Notes: generated by a model from the letters alone, not told the origin. A stretch of DNA of 64,000 nt from Frondihabitans australicus (GCF_003634555.1 NZ_RBKS01000001.1:2170001-2234000), one strand, 5' to 3'; shown: positions 16,738 to 25,769, counted from the first letter of the stretch. A program made the numbers and translations.

Positions 16738-18255
16738 ATGCACGACGTGATCATCGTGGGCGCGGGCCCGACCGGAATGATGCTGGCGAGTGAGCTGAGA
16801 CTTCACGGGATCGAGGTGCTCGTCGTCGAGCGCCAGGCCGAGCCGAGCCTCCTCGTGCGGTCGCTCGGGCTGCACGCGCGGAGCATCGAGATCCTCGACC
16901 AGCGCGGGCTGCTCGGCCGCTTCCTCAAGGTCGGGCGGCTGTACCCGGGCGCGGCGAGGTTCGCGGGGCTGTCGGCGCCCGTGCGCGAGGGTGCCGCGTC
17001 GCCGTACGGCGACGTCCTCGGCATCCCGCAGCCGCTCACCGATCGCCTGCTGACCGCCCGCGCCCTGGAGCTCGGCGCGATCGTCCGTCGGGGCGTCGCG
17101 GTCACGGGCCTCGAGCAAGGCACCGACGAGGTCGCCGTGACGCTCGACGACGGCACGGTCGAGCGGGCGCGGTGGGTGGTCGGCTGCGACGGAGGGCGAA
17201 GCACAGTGCGCAGGATCCTGGACATCGCCTTCCCTGGCGAGCCCGCCGCCACCGAATGGCTGCTCGCGGAACTCCACGTGACGTCGGCGGCAGACGAGGT
17301 CGCCCGGGTGTCAGAGGAGGTGCGGCGCACCCACCGCGGCTTCGGCATCGGGCCGGCACCGGAGGTCCGGCTGCCGGGTGACGGAGACCACAGCGCGCGG
17401 GACGACCACGCGGGCGAGGCGAGCCCGCTCTACCGGGCCGTCGTGCCGGCGGCGTCCGTGTCGGAGGATCGCACGACCCCGCCGACGCTCGACGAGTTCC
17501 GGGCGCAGCTCATCGCGTACGCCGGGACGGACTTCGGGGCTCACTCGCCGCGCTCGCTGACCCGCTTCACCGATGCCACGCGGCTGGCGGAACGGTACCG
17601 GGTGGGCCGGATCCTGCTGGCCGGAGACGCCTGCCACGTGCACCCGCCTCTCGGCGGCCAGGGCCTCAATCTCGGGCTTCACGACGCCGTCAACCTCGGG
17701 TGGAAGCTCGCGGCGGCGATCGCCGGGTGGGCTCCCGAGGGGCTCGTCGACACGTACGAGGCGGAGCGCCGGCCCGTCGCCGACGAGGTGCTGTCGCTCA
17801 CTCGCGCGCAGAGTGTGCTGATGCTGCCGGAGCCGGGGCCGAGGGCGGTGCAGCGGCTCCTGCGGCGGTTGGTGGAGTTCGCCGACGTCGATCGGTTCCT
17901 GGCGGAGAGCGTGTCGGGCATCGGCGTGCGCTACGACCTCGAGGGGCCTGACTCGGCCGAGGTCGGGCGACCGGACGTCGTCGGGCGTCGCCTCGGCGAC
18001 CTCGTGCTGGCCGACGGCAGCAGGCTGTTCGAGCGGCAGCGGGCGGCGCGCGGCGTGCTCGTCGACTCGACGGGCGCACTCGACGCCTCACGGTGGGCCG
18101 ATCGGGTCGACGTGGTGGCGGCGCCGGTGGCCGAGCTTCCGGCGCCCGCCGTGCTCGTCCGCCCCGACGGCCATGTCGCCTGGGCCGGCGACGCCGACGC
18201 TCGCCCCGCCCTCGACGCCGCGCTCGCCCGCTGGTTCGGCGCGCGCCTTCCGTAG
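16738..18255 (+). CDS. FAD-dependent monooxygenase (PHBH-type aromatic hydroxylase)
   Basis: 505 residues. The FAD motif is VGAGPTGMMLASEL (G8-x-G10-x-x-G13), the NAD(P)H/FAD DG motif is VGCDGGRSTVR (about 139-149), and the GD motif is LLAGDACHVHPPLGGQGLNL (about 296-315). This is the class A flavoprotein hydroxylase layout, as in phenol, salicylate or polyketide hydroxylases; the last 100 residues form a thioredoxin-like C-terminal domain. The substrate is unknown. An AGGGAG Shine-Dalgarno precedes the ATG. The divergent LysR gene may control it. Confidence 0.88.
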   Translation: MHDVIIVGAGPTGMMLASELRLHGIEVLVVERQAEPSLLVRSLGLHARSIEILDQRGLLGRFLKVGRLYPGAARFAGLSAPVREGAASPYGDVLGIPQPLTDRLLTARALELGAIVRRGVAVTGLEQGTDEVAVTLDDGTVERARWVVGCDGGRSTVRRILDIAFPGEPAATEWLLAELHVTSAADEVARVSEEVRRTHRGFGIGPAPEVRLPGDGDHSARDDHAGEASPLYRAVVPAASVSEDRTTPPTLDEFRAQLIAYAGTDFGAHSPRSLTRFTDATRLAERYRVGRILLAGDACHVHPPLGGQGLNLGLHDAVNLGWKLAAAIAGWAPEGLVDTYEAERRPVADEVLSLTRAQSVLMLPEPGPRAVQRLLRRLVEFADVDRFLAESVSGIGVRYDLEGPDSAEVGRPDVVGRRLGDLVLADGSRLFERQRAARGVLVDSTGALDASRWADRVDVVAAPVAELPAPAVLVRPDGHVAWAGDADARPALDAALARWFGARLP

Positions 18256-18270
18256 CCGCGCCCGGCCCCA

Positions 18271-18326
18271 CGACAAAACGCGACGATCGCGACGCGTTTG
18301 TATGTCGCGGCAGTCGCGTTTTGTCG
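18271..18326. terminator. Intergenic hairpin between convergent genes (sequence type C)
   Basis: Arms CGACAAAACGCGAC (18271-18284) and GTCGCGTTTTGTCG (18313-18326) are perfectly complementary over 14 bp; the 28-nt loop has its own weak GTCGCG pairing. It sits between the 3' ends of the monooxygenase gene and the TetR gene, so it can serve as a two-way terminator. The TTTT run lies inside the arm. Confidence 0.6.
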
Positions 18327-18335
18327 CAGCTGGGG

Positions 18336-18890
18336 TCAGGCGGCGATCGAGCGCAGGATCAGAGACATCAGCCGCTCCCCCTGCTCGTCCCCCTCCGCCC
18401 CCGGCGGCACCCGCCAGAGCGCGCCGAGCAGCAGCAGCACGTCGTCGACATCGAGCCCCGGCCGTACCTCACCGGTCGCCTCGCCCGCGTCGAGCAGTGC
18501 CCGGATCGCTCCGACGACCGGGCCGTAGCTCTCGCTCGTCACCGTCTGCTTCGTCGACCCGGTGAGGGCGTCGCCGAGCCCCTGCTTCGTCTTCATCGCC
18601 TCGGCGAGCGCCTCGAACCACATCCGCGTGGCCACGAGCGGCGGGTGCTCCGCGAGCAGGGGCGCGACCTGGTCGACGAGGTCGCGGATCTCCTCGCGGT
18701 ACACCTCGATGAGCAGCGCGTCGCGGTTCGCGAAGTGCCGGTAGAGGGTGCCGGATCCGACTCCCGCCGTCTTGGCGATCGCGTTCAGCGAGACGTCGCC
18801 GGTGGTGCGCAGAGCCTCACGGGCGACCTGCACGATCCGGTCGCGATTGCGCTTCGCGTCGGCGCGGAGGGCCTGGTCGGGTGGGGTCAC
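18336..18890 (-). CDS. TetR-family transcriptional regulator
   Basis: 184 residues. The N-terminal domain reads LNAIAKTAGVGSGTLYRHFA (about residues 38-57), a clear helix-turn-helix; the C-terminal domain is the common actinobacterial TetR type (SBP-like, ending LILRSIAA). It is divergent from an aldo/keto reductase gene, and two near-identical 16-bp palindromes fill the 105-bp gap, so it very likely represses itself and that gene. Confidence 0.9.
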   Translation of the reverse strand: MTPPDQALRADAKRNRDRIVQVAREALRTTGDVSLNAIAKTAGVGSGTLYRHFANRDALLIEVYREEIRDLVDQVAPLLAEHPPLVATRMWFEALAEAMKTKQGLGDALTGSTKQTVTSESYGPVVGAIRALLDAGEATGEVRPGLDVDDVLLLLGALWRVPPGAEGDEQGERLMSLILRSIAA

Positions 18891-18921
18891 GGAAAGCCGA
18901 TCTGACGACGGGGTGGATTAA

Positions 18922-18969
18922 CCGGGGAACTCTCCGGTACTGTGTCGAACGAAGCGGAGAACTCTCCGC
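18922..18969. promoter_or_regulatory. Tandem TetR operators between the TetR gene and the aldo/keto reductase gene
   Basis: Two 16-bp palindromes: CCGGGGAACTCTCCGG at 18922-18937 (one mismatch between half-sites) and GCGGAGAACTCTCCGC at 18954-18969 (perfect). Both share the core GGRGAACTCTCC. Their centres are 32 bp apart, about three helical turns, placing two dimers on the same face. A TACTGT between them could be the -10 box of the rightward promoter. Confidence 0.75.
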
Positions 18970-18995
18970 AACTGCCAGAGTACGGGAGAGAGACC

Positions 18996-20039
18996 ATGAA
19001 GTACATCAAGCTCGGCGCGACCGGCCTCGACGTGTCGCCCATCGCGATCGGCGCCATGACCTACGGCGAGCCCGACCGCGGCCACCCCGTCTGGTCGAAG
19101 CCCGAGGAGGAGAGCCGGCCCCTCATCCGTCACGCCCTCGAGAAGGGCATCACGTTCTTTGACACGGCGAACATGTACTCGTACGGCTCGAGCGAGGAGA
19201 TCCTCGGGCGTGCGCTCCGCGACTTCGCCGATCGCGACGAGGTCGTCGTCGCGACGAAGCTCCGCCACCCGATGCGACAGGGCCCGAACGCGAGCGGCCT
19301 GTCGCGGAAGGCCATCATGACCGAGATCGATCACAGCCTACGTCGCCTCGGCACCGACTACGTCGACCTCTACCAGATCCACCGCGCCGACCACGGCACT
19401 CCGTGGGAGGAGACCCTCGACGCCCTCAACGACCTCGTGAAGGCCGGCAAGGTCCGCTACCTCGGCGCCTCGTCGATGCACGCCTGGGAGTTCGCGAAGG
19501 CTCTCCACCTCCAGGAGCGCCACGGCTGGGCGCGCTTCGTCTCGATGCAGGACCACTACAACCTGCTCGCCCGCGAAGAGGAGCGCGAGATGCTGCCCCT
19601 GTGCGCCGACGAGGGGGTGAGCACGCTCGTGTGGAGCCCTCTGGCGCGCGGTCGTCTCGCCCGGGAGTGGAACGAGACCTCCGAGCGGTCGGCGACCGAC
19701 GGCTCCTACGCCGACCTGCTCTACACGAGCGTCGACAGCGACCGCGCGATCGTCGACGCGGTCGGGCAGGTGGCGCAGGAGCACGGCGTGCCGCGCGCGC
19801 AGATCGCCCTGGCCTGGCTTCGGCACAATCCCGTCGTGGCGGCACCGCTCGTCGGCGCGAACACGACGCAGCAGATCGACGACGCCGTGGCCTCGCTCGA
19901 CGTCGAGCTGAGCGACGACGAGATCGCGCGGCTCGAGGCGCCGTACACGCCGCGGCACGACTTCCAGGGTGTGTCTGACGAAGCGGAGATGGAGGCGCTG
20001 CGGCGGCGGATCCCCGGCTACGCCGAGAACGCCGCCTGA
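18996..20039 (+). CDS. aldo/keto reductase
   Basis: 347 residues from the ATG at 18996, which has GGGAGAGAG before it; an upstream in-frame ATG at 18942 lies within the operator block and is rejected. Catalytic Asp and Tyr are in FFDTANMYSYGSSEE, Lys in VATKLRHP and His in YQIHRADHGTP, as in the Kv-beta/YajO-like AKR group. The substrate is unknown; the divergent TetR gene suggests induction by a toxic carbonyl or xenobiotic. Its 3' end overlaps the GMC gene on the other strand by 22 bp. Confidence 0.9.
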   Translation: MKYIKLGATGLDVSPIAIGAMTYGEPDRGHPVWSKPEEESRPLIRHALEKGITFFDTANMYSYGSSEEILGRALRDFADRDEVVVATKLRHPMRQGPNASGLSRKAIMTEIDHSLRRLGTDYVDLYQIHRADHGTPWEETLDALNDLVKAGKVRYLGASSMHAWEFAKALHLQERHGWARFVSMQDHYNLLAREEEREMLPLCADEGVSTLVWSPLARGRLAREWNETSERSATDGSYADLLYTSVDSDRAIVDAVGQVAQEHGVPRAQIALAWLRHNPVVAAPLVGANTTQQIDDAVASLDVELSDDEIARLEAPYTPRHDFQGVSDEAEMEALRRRIPGYAENAA

Positions 20040-21604
20040 CCGGGGATGAGGGCGGCGGCGCGCTCGGCGATCGCGATGACGGGCGCCTGGGTGTTGCAGG
20101 TCGGGATCACCGGGATCACCGACGCGTCGGCCACCCAGAGCCCGTCGACCCCGTGCACGTCGAGCGACGGCGACACCACCGAGAGCGGGTCGGTGCCCAT
20201 GCGCGCGGTGCCGCAGGAGTGGAAGAACGTGTCGACGCCGCGGCGCACGAAGTCCTCGATCGCGGCGCGCGACGACGATCCCGCCCCGAACGAGACGAGC
20301 GGTCGAGCCCCGAGCGCACGGAAGGGCGAGGTGCCCAGGAGCCCGAGCACACCCTCCACGCCCTCGACGAGCCGGTCGAGGTCCTCCTTCTCGCGCAGGA
20401 AGTTCGGCTGAATGACGGGCGCCTCGAACGGCGACGCCGACCTCAGCCGCACGTGTCCGACGGAGGAGGAGCGCATGAGGCCGGGCGAGATCGCGAAGAC
20501 GTCTCCGCTCAGATCCTGCTCCAGGGCCGCCGCGGGCCTCGACTCCTGCACGACGAACGCGTGGAGGTCGGCGCCGTCGCCCGCCGCCGACGACCGCCAG
20601 TTCATCATCGAGCCGCCGCCGTTGTCGCGCATCGGGCCAAGGCTCACGCCCGCCGCGACGTTCATGCCCGACACGAGCGGGTGATCCTGGTAGTTCTCGC
20701 CGACCCCGGGCAGGTCGTGCAGCACCGGCAGTCCGAGCGCCGCGAGAGCCGAGGCGGCCCCGATGCCCGAGAGGTTCAGGAGCTGCGGAGTGCCGATCGC
20801 CCCCAGCGTCAGCACCACCCCCGACGTCGCCCGCGTCTCGACCGGCACGCCGTCGACGAGGTGCGAGACGCCCACGCAGCGCGAGCCCTCCAGCACGAGT
20901 CGGAGCGCCTGCGAGTCGGTGATCACGGTGAGGTTCGGCCGAGCCAGCGCGGGCAGGAGGTACCCGCGCACGGTGCTCCAGCGCTCCATCCGCGACGAAC
21001 CGGTCGCAGGATCGCGGACAGTCGTGGCGGTGAAGTTCGCCAGCGCCGCCCCCACGTTCGACTCCCCGTTCGAGTCGTCGATCGTCGGGACGCCGATTTC
21101 GGGGGCGCCGTCGAGCATCGCCTCGGCGATCGGGTGCGGGTCGGGCGACGTCTCGATTCGCATCGGCCCGCCCGCGCCGCGGAGGGCGGTGGCGCCGCGC
21201 TCCCAGTCCTCCGACGCGCGGAAGGCGGGCAGCATCGACTCCCAGTTCCAGCCGGTGGCGCCCGCGGCCTCCCAGGCGTCGTAGTCGTCGGGGTGGCCGC
21301 GGTACCAGAGCATCGCGTTGATGCTCGACGAGCCGCCGAGCACTTTCCCGCGCGGGATCCCGATGACGCGCCCCAGCACCTCGGGCGTCGGCTCGTAGTC
21401 GTATCCCCAGTCGTACTCCGACCGCATCAGCGAGACCCACTGCGCCGCGTCGCGGATCGCCTCCACGCCGGTGTCGCTCGGCCCCGCCTCGATCAGCAGG
21501 ACACGGGCGGCAGGATCGGCGGAGAGTCGGTTCGCGAGGACGCAGCCCGCTGCTCCTGCGCCCACGACGATCCAGTCGTACGACGCCTCGAGACCCGCCG
21601 GCAC
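20018..21604 (-). CDS. GMC-family FAD-dependent oxidoreductase
   Basis: 528 residues, starting at a GTG that shares one base with the stop of the upstream thiamine-diphosphate beta-subunit gene. The FAD motif is VVGAGAAGCVLANRL near residue 12; the GMC signature GGSSSINAMLWYRGHPDDYD is near residue 83; the active-site His is in FFHSCGTARMG and the partner Asn in PTCNTQAPVIAIAERAA. The family oxidises alcohols (choline, glucose, polyethylene glycol and others). As the last gene of the cluster it may oxidise an alcohol made by, or feeding, the steps before it. The substrate is open. Confidence 0.9.
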   Translation of the reverse strand: MPAGLEASYDWIVVGAGAAGCVLANRLSADPAARVLLIEAGPSDTGVEAIRDAAQWVSLMRSEYDWGYDYEPTPEVLGRVIGIPRGKVLGGSSSINAMLWYRGHPDDYDAWEAAGATGWNWESMLPAFRASEDWERGATALRGAGGPMRIETSPDPHPIAEAMLDGAPEIGVPTIDDSNGESNVGAALANFTATTVRDPATGSSRMERWSTVRGYLLPALARPNLTVITDSQALRLVLEGSRCVGVSHLVDGVPVETRATSGVVLTLGAIGTPQLLNLSGIGAASALAALGLPVLHDLPGVGENYQDHPLVSGMNVAAGVSLGPMRDNGGGSMMNWRSSAAGDGADLHAFVVQESRPAAALEQDLSGDVFAISPGLMRSSSVGHVRLRSASPFEAPVIQPNFLREKEDLDRLVEGVEGVLGLLGTSPFRALGARPLVSFGAGSSSRAAIEDFVRRGVDTFFHSCGTARMGTDPLSVVSPSLDVHGVDGLWVADASVIPVIPTCNTQAPVIAIAERAAALIPGQAAFSA

Positions 21605-22272
21605 TAGTTGTGCTCGCTCGGGCCCATGATGACGATGCCCTCGGTCTCCTCGACGTGGCGCACGAAGATGTACTTGTCTTCGCGCCCGTCGGAGTGCTTG
21701 CGCTTGATGCCGGGCTGCAGGATCCCGTCGGTCTTCACGACGACGAGGTACGGCACGTCGGCGGCGAGGCCCGCGGCGCAGTGCTCGTCGAAGGCCTCGA
21801 GCGTGTCGACGGTGTACGCGTGCTCGACGCCGCAGCCGCGGGCGATCGCGGCGAGGTCGACGCGGCCGGACGCGGTGTGCGTCGCCGGGCCGCCGATCGA
21901 CTGGTACTGCTCGTTGTCCCACACCACGATGAAGAGGTTCGCAGGCTGCTCGTTGCCGACCGTCGCGAGGATTCCGAGATTGAACAGGAGCCCGCCGTCG
22001 GTGTCGAGCGACACGATCCGGCGATGCGGCAGCCCCACGGCCAGCCCGAGGGCCTCGCCGGTGACGCAGCCGAGCTGCTGCTGGAAGAGGCTCGCCTCGC
22101 GCATGTGCGGGGCGGCGTTGTACCACTCGTCGACGGCGCCGCCGAGGGAGAGGATCACGAGGGCGTCGTCGAGACGGCGGCCGAGGGCCTCCATCGCCGA
22201 GTAGCGGCTGATCGTGGCGTGCGGCGTCTTCTCGAAGGCGGTCGTGGGGCGGGCGTCGGGCGTGGTGGTCAT
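21604..22272 (-). CDS. thiamine-diphosphate enzyme, beta (C-terminal, TPP-binding) subunit; sulfopyruvate/phosphonopyruvate decarboxylase-like
   Basis: 222 residues. The TPP/Mg segment is LDTDGGLLFNLGILATVGNE with WDNEQYQSIGG following, a variant of the GDG-(x)n-N motif in which the first Gly is Thr. The layout matches the beta subunit of the split ComDE-type sulfopyruvate decarboxylases. The start ATG overlaps the alpha-subunit stop (ATGA), so both chains are made together. It ends at the GTG of the GMC gene. Whether the substrate is a sulfo-, phosphono- or plain 2-oxo acid cannot be told. Confidence 0.82.
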   Translation of the reverse strand: MTTTPDARPTTAFEKTPHATISRYSAMEALGRRLDDALVILSLGGAVDEWYNAAPHMREASLFQQQLGCVTGEALGLAVGLPHRRIVSLDTDGGLLFNLGILATVGNEQPANLFIVVWDNEQYQSIGGPATHTASGRVDLAAIARGCGVEHAYTVDTLEAFDEHCAAGLAADVPYLVVVKTDGILQPGIKRKHSDGREDKYIFVRHVEETEGIVIMGPSEHN

Positions 22273-22769
22273 CGGACGATCTCTCCCGAGAGGGCGACTG
22301 CGGAGTGGTAGTAGGCGGTGTGCGACCAGGTCGACGCGTCGACGATGGCCTGCTCGATCTCGTCGGCGTGACGCACGACCCGGTACGGCGTGCGGAGGGC
22401 GTCGAGCACGGGCTCCATGGTGATGCCGTGCGGAATGGCCCACCAGTTGTTCTCGCCGAGGTCGCCGCGGTAGCTCATGAGCATGAAGACCGGGATCCCG
22501 GCGCCGAGCCCCATCCGCGCCAGGTGCTCGACCGAGGCGCGGAGGCCGGAGTTCTCCATGACGAGGGCGGCGCGCTTGCCCGACAGGAAGACGCCGCCGG
22601 CGATCGCCGCGCCCTCGCCTTCGTTCGTCACCTGGATCGTGCGGATCTCGGGATCGGCGTCGAGCGCCGGGTACAGCTCTTTGAAGAGGGAGTCGGGCAG
22701 GTAGCAGACGACCGAGATGCCGGCTCGCTTGAGCCCGCGGACCACGGCGTCGACAGCGTGCTGCTGCAT
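22269..22769 (-). CDS. thiamine-diphosphate enzyme, alpha (N-terminal, PYR) subunit; sulfopyruvate/phosphonopyruvate decarboxylase-like
   Basis: 166 residues. It carries the PYR-domain features: VVRGLKRAGISVVCYLPDSL at the start, the cofactor-activating glutamate in VTNEGEGAAIAGGVFLSG, and the helix VEHLARMGLGAGIPVFMLMS. It pairs with the beta subunit gene through a 4-bp ATGA overlap. In ComDE-type enzymes alpha and beta form the active site together. The gene follows the flavin monooxygenase after 68 bp. Confidence 0.82.
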   Translation of the reverse strand: MQQHAVDAVVRGLKRAGISVVCYLPDSLFKELYPALDADPEIRTIQVTNEGEGAAIAGGVFLSGKRAALVMENSGLRASVEHLARMGLGAGIPVFMLMSYRGDLGENNWWAIPHGITMEPVLDALRTPYRVVRHADEIEQAIVDASTWSHTAYYHSAVALSGEIVR

Positions 22770-22837
22770 GGGTGCCTTTCGGGTGAGGGGTGGGTGAAGA
22801 TCAAGGGCGCAGGATCAGGAGGTTCGTGCGGCTCCGG

Positions 22838-24235
22838 TCAACCGGCCACGGGCTCGGTCTCGTGCCGGAACCGCGCGCCGGGGTGGCCGCCGGGCAGGCG
22901 CCGCGACGCCGCCCCGGTGACGCGCTCACGGAGGCTCGTGGGCTCCGGCGCCGCAGGCAACGGGGCGAGCATGCCCCTCTCGCGCAGGATCGGCGCCACG
23001 AGCTCGAGGAACTCCTCGAACGCCTCGGGCCCGCCGAACGTCGGCTCGAGCATGATTCCGTCGACGTCCGAGCCGTCGACGATGCGCTGGAGCTCGTCGG
23101 CGACCTCGACCGGGTCGCCGGTGATCTGGAAGCCGCGGTTGGCCCGCATCCGGAAGTCGTCGAGCACGTCGCCCACGGTCGGCACCGGCTCACCCGGGCG
23201 CACGAAGCGGTCGACGAGGGTCTGCCCCTGGTCGCTCGTGATCGCGGTGAGCGGCGACGCCGGGTCGAAGCCGGTGAGGTCTACTCCGGTGAAGCCTGCG
23301 AAGATGACGGCCGCGTCGTCCACCGTGTAGAGGTTCTCGAGCTCCTGCCGCTTCGCGACCGCCTCGTCGTGCGTGGGTGCGACGGTGATGGTGACGCCCG
23401 TGACGACCTTCACGTCGTGCGGCTCGCGCCCGTGCGCGACGGCCTGCTCGCGGATGTCGAGCACGTGCGCCGCGGCTTTCGCGACGGTCTGGCCCTGGAT
23501 CAGCACGGCCTCGGCGTTGCGCGCGGCGAAGGCGCGGCCCCTCTCGGAGGTGCCGGCTTGGAACAGCACCGGCGAGCGCTGCGGCCCCGGCGGGATCGCG
23601 AAGACGCCGCGGGCCCGGAAGTGCGCGCCCTCGTGGTCGATGGGGTGGAGCTTCGCCGGGTCGGCGAACGTGTTCGTCGACGCATCGCGCACGAGCGCGT
23701 CGTCCTCCCACACCCCCTCCCACAGCTCGAGGCAGACGTCGACGAACTCGTCGGCGACGTCGTAGCGCTCGTCGTGGGTGGTCGTCTCGGAGACGCCGAA
23801 GAGGTCGTCGGTGGTGGCCTGGCTGGAGCCCGTAACGATGTTCCACCCGATCCTGCCGCCGGTGTAGTGGTCGAGAGTGGCGAACCGGCGCGCGGTCGCA
23901 TAGGGCCGCTCGACCGTCGTCGGCGACGTGAGGACGAAGCCGAGGCCGGTGGTCTCGCGGGCGAGGGCCGAGATGAGCAGCATCGGGTCGAAGCCCGGGA
24001 ACTGGATGCCGTGCTTCGCGACGAGGTCGGGCATGACTCCGTCGATGGTGGCGTAGCCGTAGGTGTCGGCGAAGAAGAGGAAGTCGACGCCGTTGGCGTC
24101 GAGCGTCTTCGCCACCCCGACCCAGTAGTCGACGGTGTCGTAGCGGTCTCCCTTGCCCAGCGGGTGGGTCCAGGTGGGCATGCCGTTGTTCGGGTTCATC
24201 ATCTCGAAGACGCCGAGGCTGATCTGCTTCGTCAT
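22838..24235 (-). CDS. LLM-class FMNH2-dependent monooxygenase (NtaA/SnaA/DszA type)
   Basis: 465 residues. The start (ISLGVFEMMNPNNGMPTWTH) and segments DFLFFADTYGYATIDG, GRIGWNIVTGSSQATTDDLF, NTFADPAKLHPIDHEGAHF and PVLFQAGTSERGRAFAARNAEA fit the NtaA/SnaA/DszA/SoxA subgroup, which use reduced FMN from a separate reductase to cleave C-N, C-S or similar bonds (nitrilotriacetate, dibenzothiophene sulfone, pristinamycin). The residues GSSQAT contact flavin phosphate in relatives. No flavin reductase gene is in the cluster. Its ATG is 1 bp after the stop of the aldehyde dehydrogenase gene. Confidence 0.88.
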   Translation of the reverse strand: MTKQISLGVFEMMNPNNGMPTWTHPLGKGDRYDTVDYWVGVAKTLDANGVDFLFFADTYGYATIDGVMPDLVAKHGIQFPGFDPMLLISALARETTGLGFVLTSPTTVERPYATARRFATLDHYTGGRIGWNIVTGSSQATTDDLFGVSETTTHDERYDVADEFVDVCLELWEGVWEDDALVRDASTNTFADPAKLHPIDHEGAHFRARGVFAIPPGPQRSPVLFQAGTSERGRAFAARNAEAVLIQGQTVAKAAAHVLDIREQAVAHGREPHDVKVVTGVTITVAPTHDEAVAKRQELENLYTVDDAAVIFAGFTGVDLTGFDPASPLTAITSDQGQTLVDRFVRPGEPVPTVGDVLDDFRMRANRGFQITGDPVEVADELQRIVDGSDVDGIMLEPTFGGPEAFEEFLELVAPILRERGMLAPLPAAPEPTSLRERVTGAASRRLPGGHPGARFRHETEPVAG

Positions 24236-24236
24236 C

Positions 24237-25769
24237 TCAGTACACCGCCACCACGGTCTTGGTCTCGAGGTAGTTCTCCAGGCCGTTCGCGCCGTTCTCG
24301 TAGCCCCAGCCCGACTCGCGATGGCCGCCCTTCGGCAGCTCGGGGCCGAAGTACGAGTGGCAGTTGATCCACACGGTGCCAGAGTCGATGCCCTCCGAGA
24401 CGCGGTGGGCGTTGCTCAGGCCTTCCGTCCAGACGCTGGCGGCGAGGCCGTAGACGCTGTCGTTGGCCCAGGCGAGCACCTCGTCGAGGTCGTCGAACGG
24501 GGTGACGGTGACGACCGGGCCGAACACCTCCTCCTGCATGATCCGCATGCCCTGCGTCGCGCCGGTGAGCACGGTCGGGCGGTAGAACGTGCCGAGCTCG
24601 CCGTCCTGCACGCCGCCCGCGACGACGTCGACGCCCTCGCTCTCGGCCTCGCGCACGAACGTGTCGACGCGGTCGGCCTGCACGCGGCTGACCAGCGGGC
24701 CGAGGTCGGTGCCCTCGGCGAGGCCGTGGCCGAGGCTCAGCCCGCGGCTGTGGGCGGCGAGGCGGTCGACGAGCTCCTCGTAGACGTCGCGGTGCGCGTA
24801 GACGCGCGAGCCGGCGACGCACACCTGGCCGCCGTTGTCGAAGATGCCGGCGGCGACTCCGGGCACGGTGCGGTCGAGGTCGGCGTCGGGCATCACGATC
24901 ACCGGGCTCTTGCCGCCGAGCTCGAGGGTGAGGCGCTTGAGGTTGCCGGTCGAGGCCGCGACGAGGCGCTTGCCGACGGCCGTCGAGCCGGTGAACGCGA
25001 CCTTGTCGACGCCGGGGTGGTCGGCGAGGGCCTGGCCGGCCTCGGCTCCGAAGCCGGTGACGACGTTGACGACGCCGGCGGGCAGGCCGGCCTCGACGAG
25101 GATCTCGCCTAGTCTCACGGCGGTCAGGCTGGTGTTCTCCGCCGGCTTCAGGATCACCGTGCAGCCCGCGGCGAGCGCCGGCGCGACCTTCATCGCCGCC
25201 ATGAGAAGCGGTGAGTTCCACGGCACGATGGCCGCCACGACTCCGACCGGCTCGCGCGTCGTGTACGCGAAGACCTGCCTGTCGGGCCCCTGGCGGCGCA
25301 GGCTCGTGGGGATGGTCGTGCCGAGGATCTTCGTCGCGAACCCCGAGTAGTAGCGGAACTGCGCGATCGCGGCCGGCACCTCGCCGAACCGCGCGGTGCC
25401 CCAGGCCTTGCCCTGGTCGAGGGTCTCGAGCTGTGCCAGCTCGTCGAGGTCCTGCTCGAGGAGGTCGGCGATGCGCCACAGGAGCGCGGCACGCTCGGCC
25501 GGGGTCATGCCCTTCCACGCCGGGCTCGTCAGCGCGCGGCGGGCCGAGGCCACGGCGTCGTCGACGTCCGGCTGGCCGGCGCGGGCGAGCTCGGCGAGGT
25601 GTTCTCCGGTCGCAGGATCGTGAGCCCCGAACGTCTCACCGCTCGCGGCCGGCACCCACTCCCCGTCGATCAGCAGTCGCTTCGGCGAAGTCGTGGTCGC
25701 ATGCGCGAGAAACGGTGCGATGCGGTCGTCGCGGCGGGTCTGGGGGCCCAGGGTCACTGTCATCAACAT
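24237..25769 (-). CDS. aldehyde dehydrogenase (NAD(P)+-dependent)
   Basis: 510 residues. The catalytic Cys is in DNGGQVCVAGSR, the general-base Glu in LTLELGGKSPV, the Rossmann segment in VAFTGSTAVGKRL, and the Asn stabilising the thiohemiacetal in VPWNSPLLMA. The sequence type is close to betaine-aldehyde/gamma-glutamyl-aldehyde dehydrogenases. It is the first gene of the ALDH-LLM-TPP alpha-TPP beta-GMC run and would oxidise an aldehyde released by the decarboxylase or by the GMC oxidase. The upstream gap holds a hairpin at 25842-25879. Confidence 0.92.
   Translation of the reverse strand: MLMTVTLGPQTRRDDRIAPFLAHATTTSPKRLLIDGEWVPAASGETFGAHDPATGEHLAELARAGQPDVDDAVASARRALTSPAWKGMTPAERAALLWRIADLLEQDLDELAQLETLDQGKAWGTARFGEVPAAIAQFRYYSGFATKILGTTIPTSLRRQGPDRQVFAYTTREPVGVVAAIVPWNSPLLMAAMKVAPALAAGCTVILKPAENTSLTAVRLGEILVEAGLPAGVVNVVTGFGAEAGQALADHPGVDKVAFTGSTAVGKRLVAASTGNLKRLTLELGGKSPVIVMPDADLDRTVPGVAAGIFDNGGQVCVAGSRVYAHRDVYEELVDRLAAHSRGLSLGHGLAEGTDLGPLVSRVQADRVDTFVREAESEGVDVVAGGVQDGELGTFYRPTVLTGATQGMRIMQEEVFGPVVTVTPFDDLDEVLAWANDSVYGLAASVWTEGLSNAHRVSEGIDSGTVWINCHSYFGPELPKGGHRESGWGYENGANGLENYLETKTVVAVY

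Noticed and set aside
20018-20039. Overlap of the aldo/keto reductase and GMC gene ends
   Set aside because: A 22-bp convergent overlap of two intact genes is ordinary; not evidence of a fusion or error.
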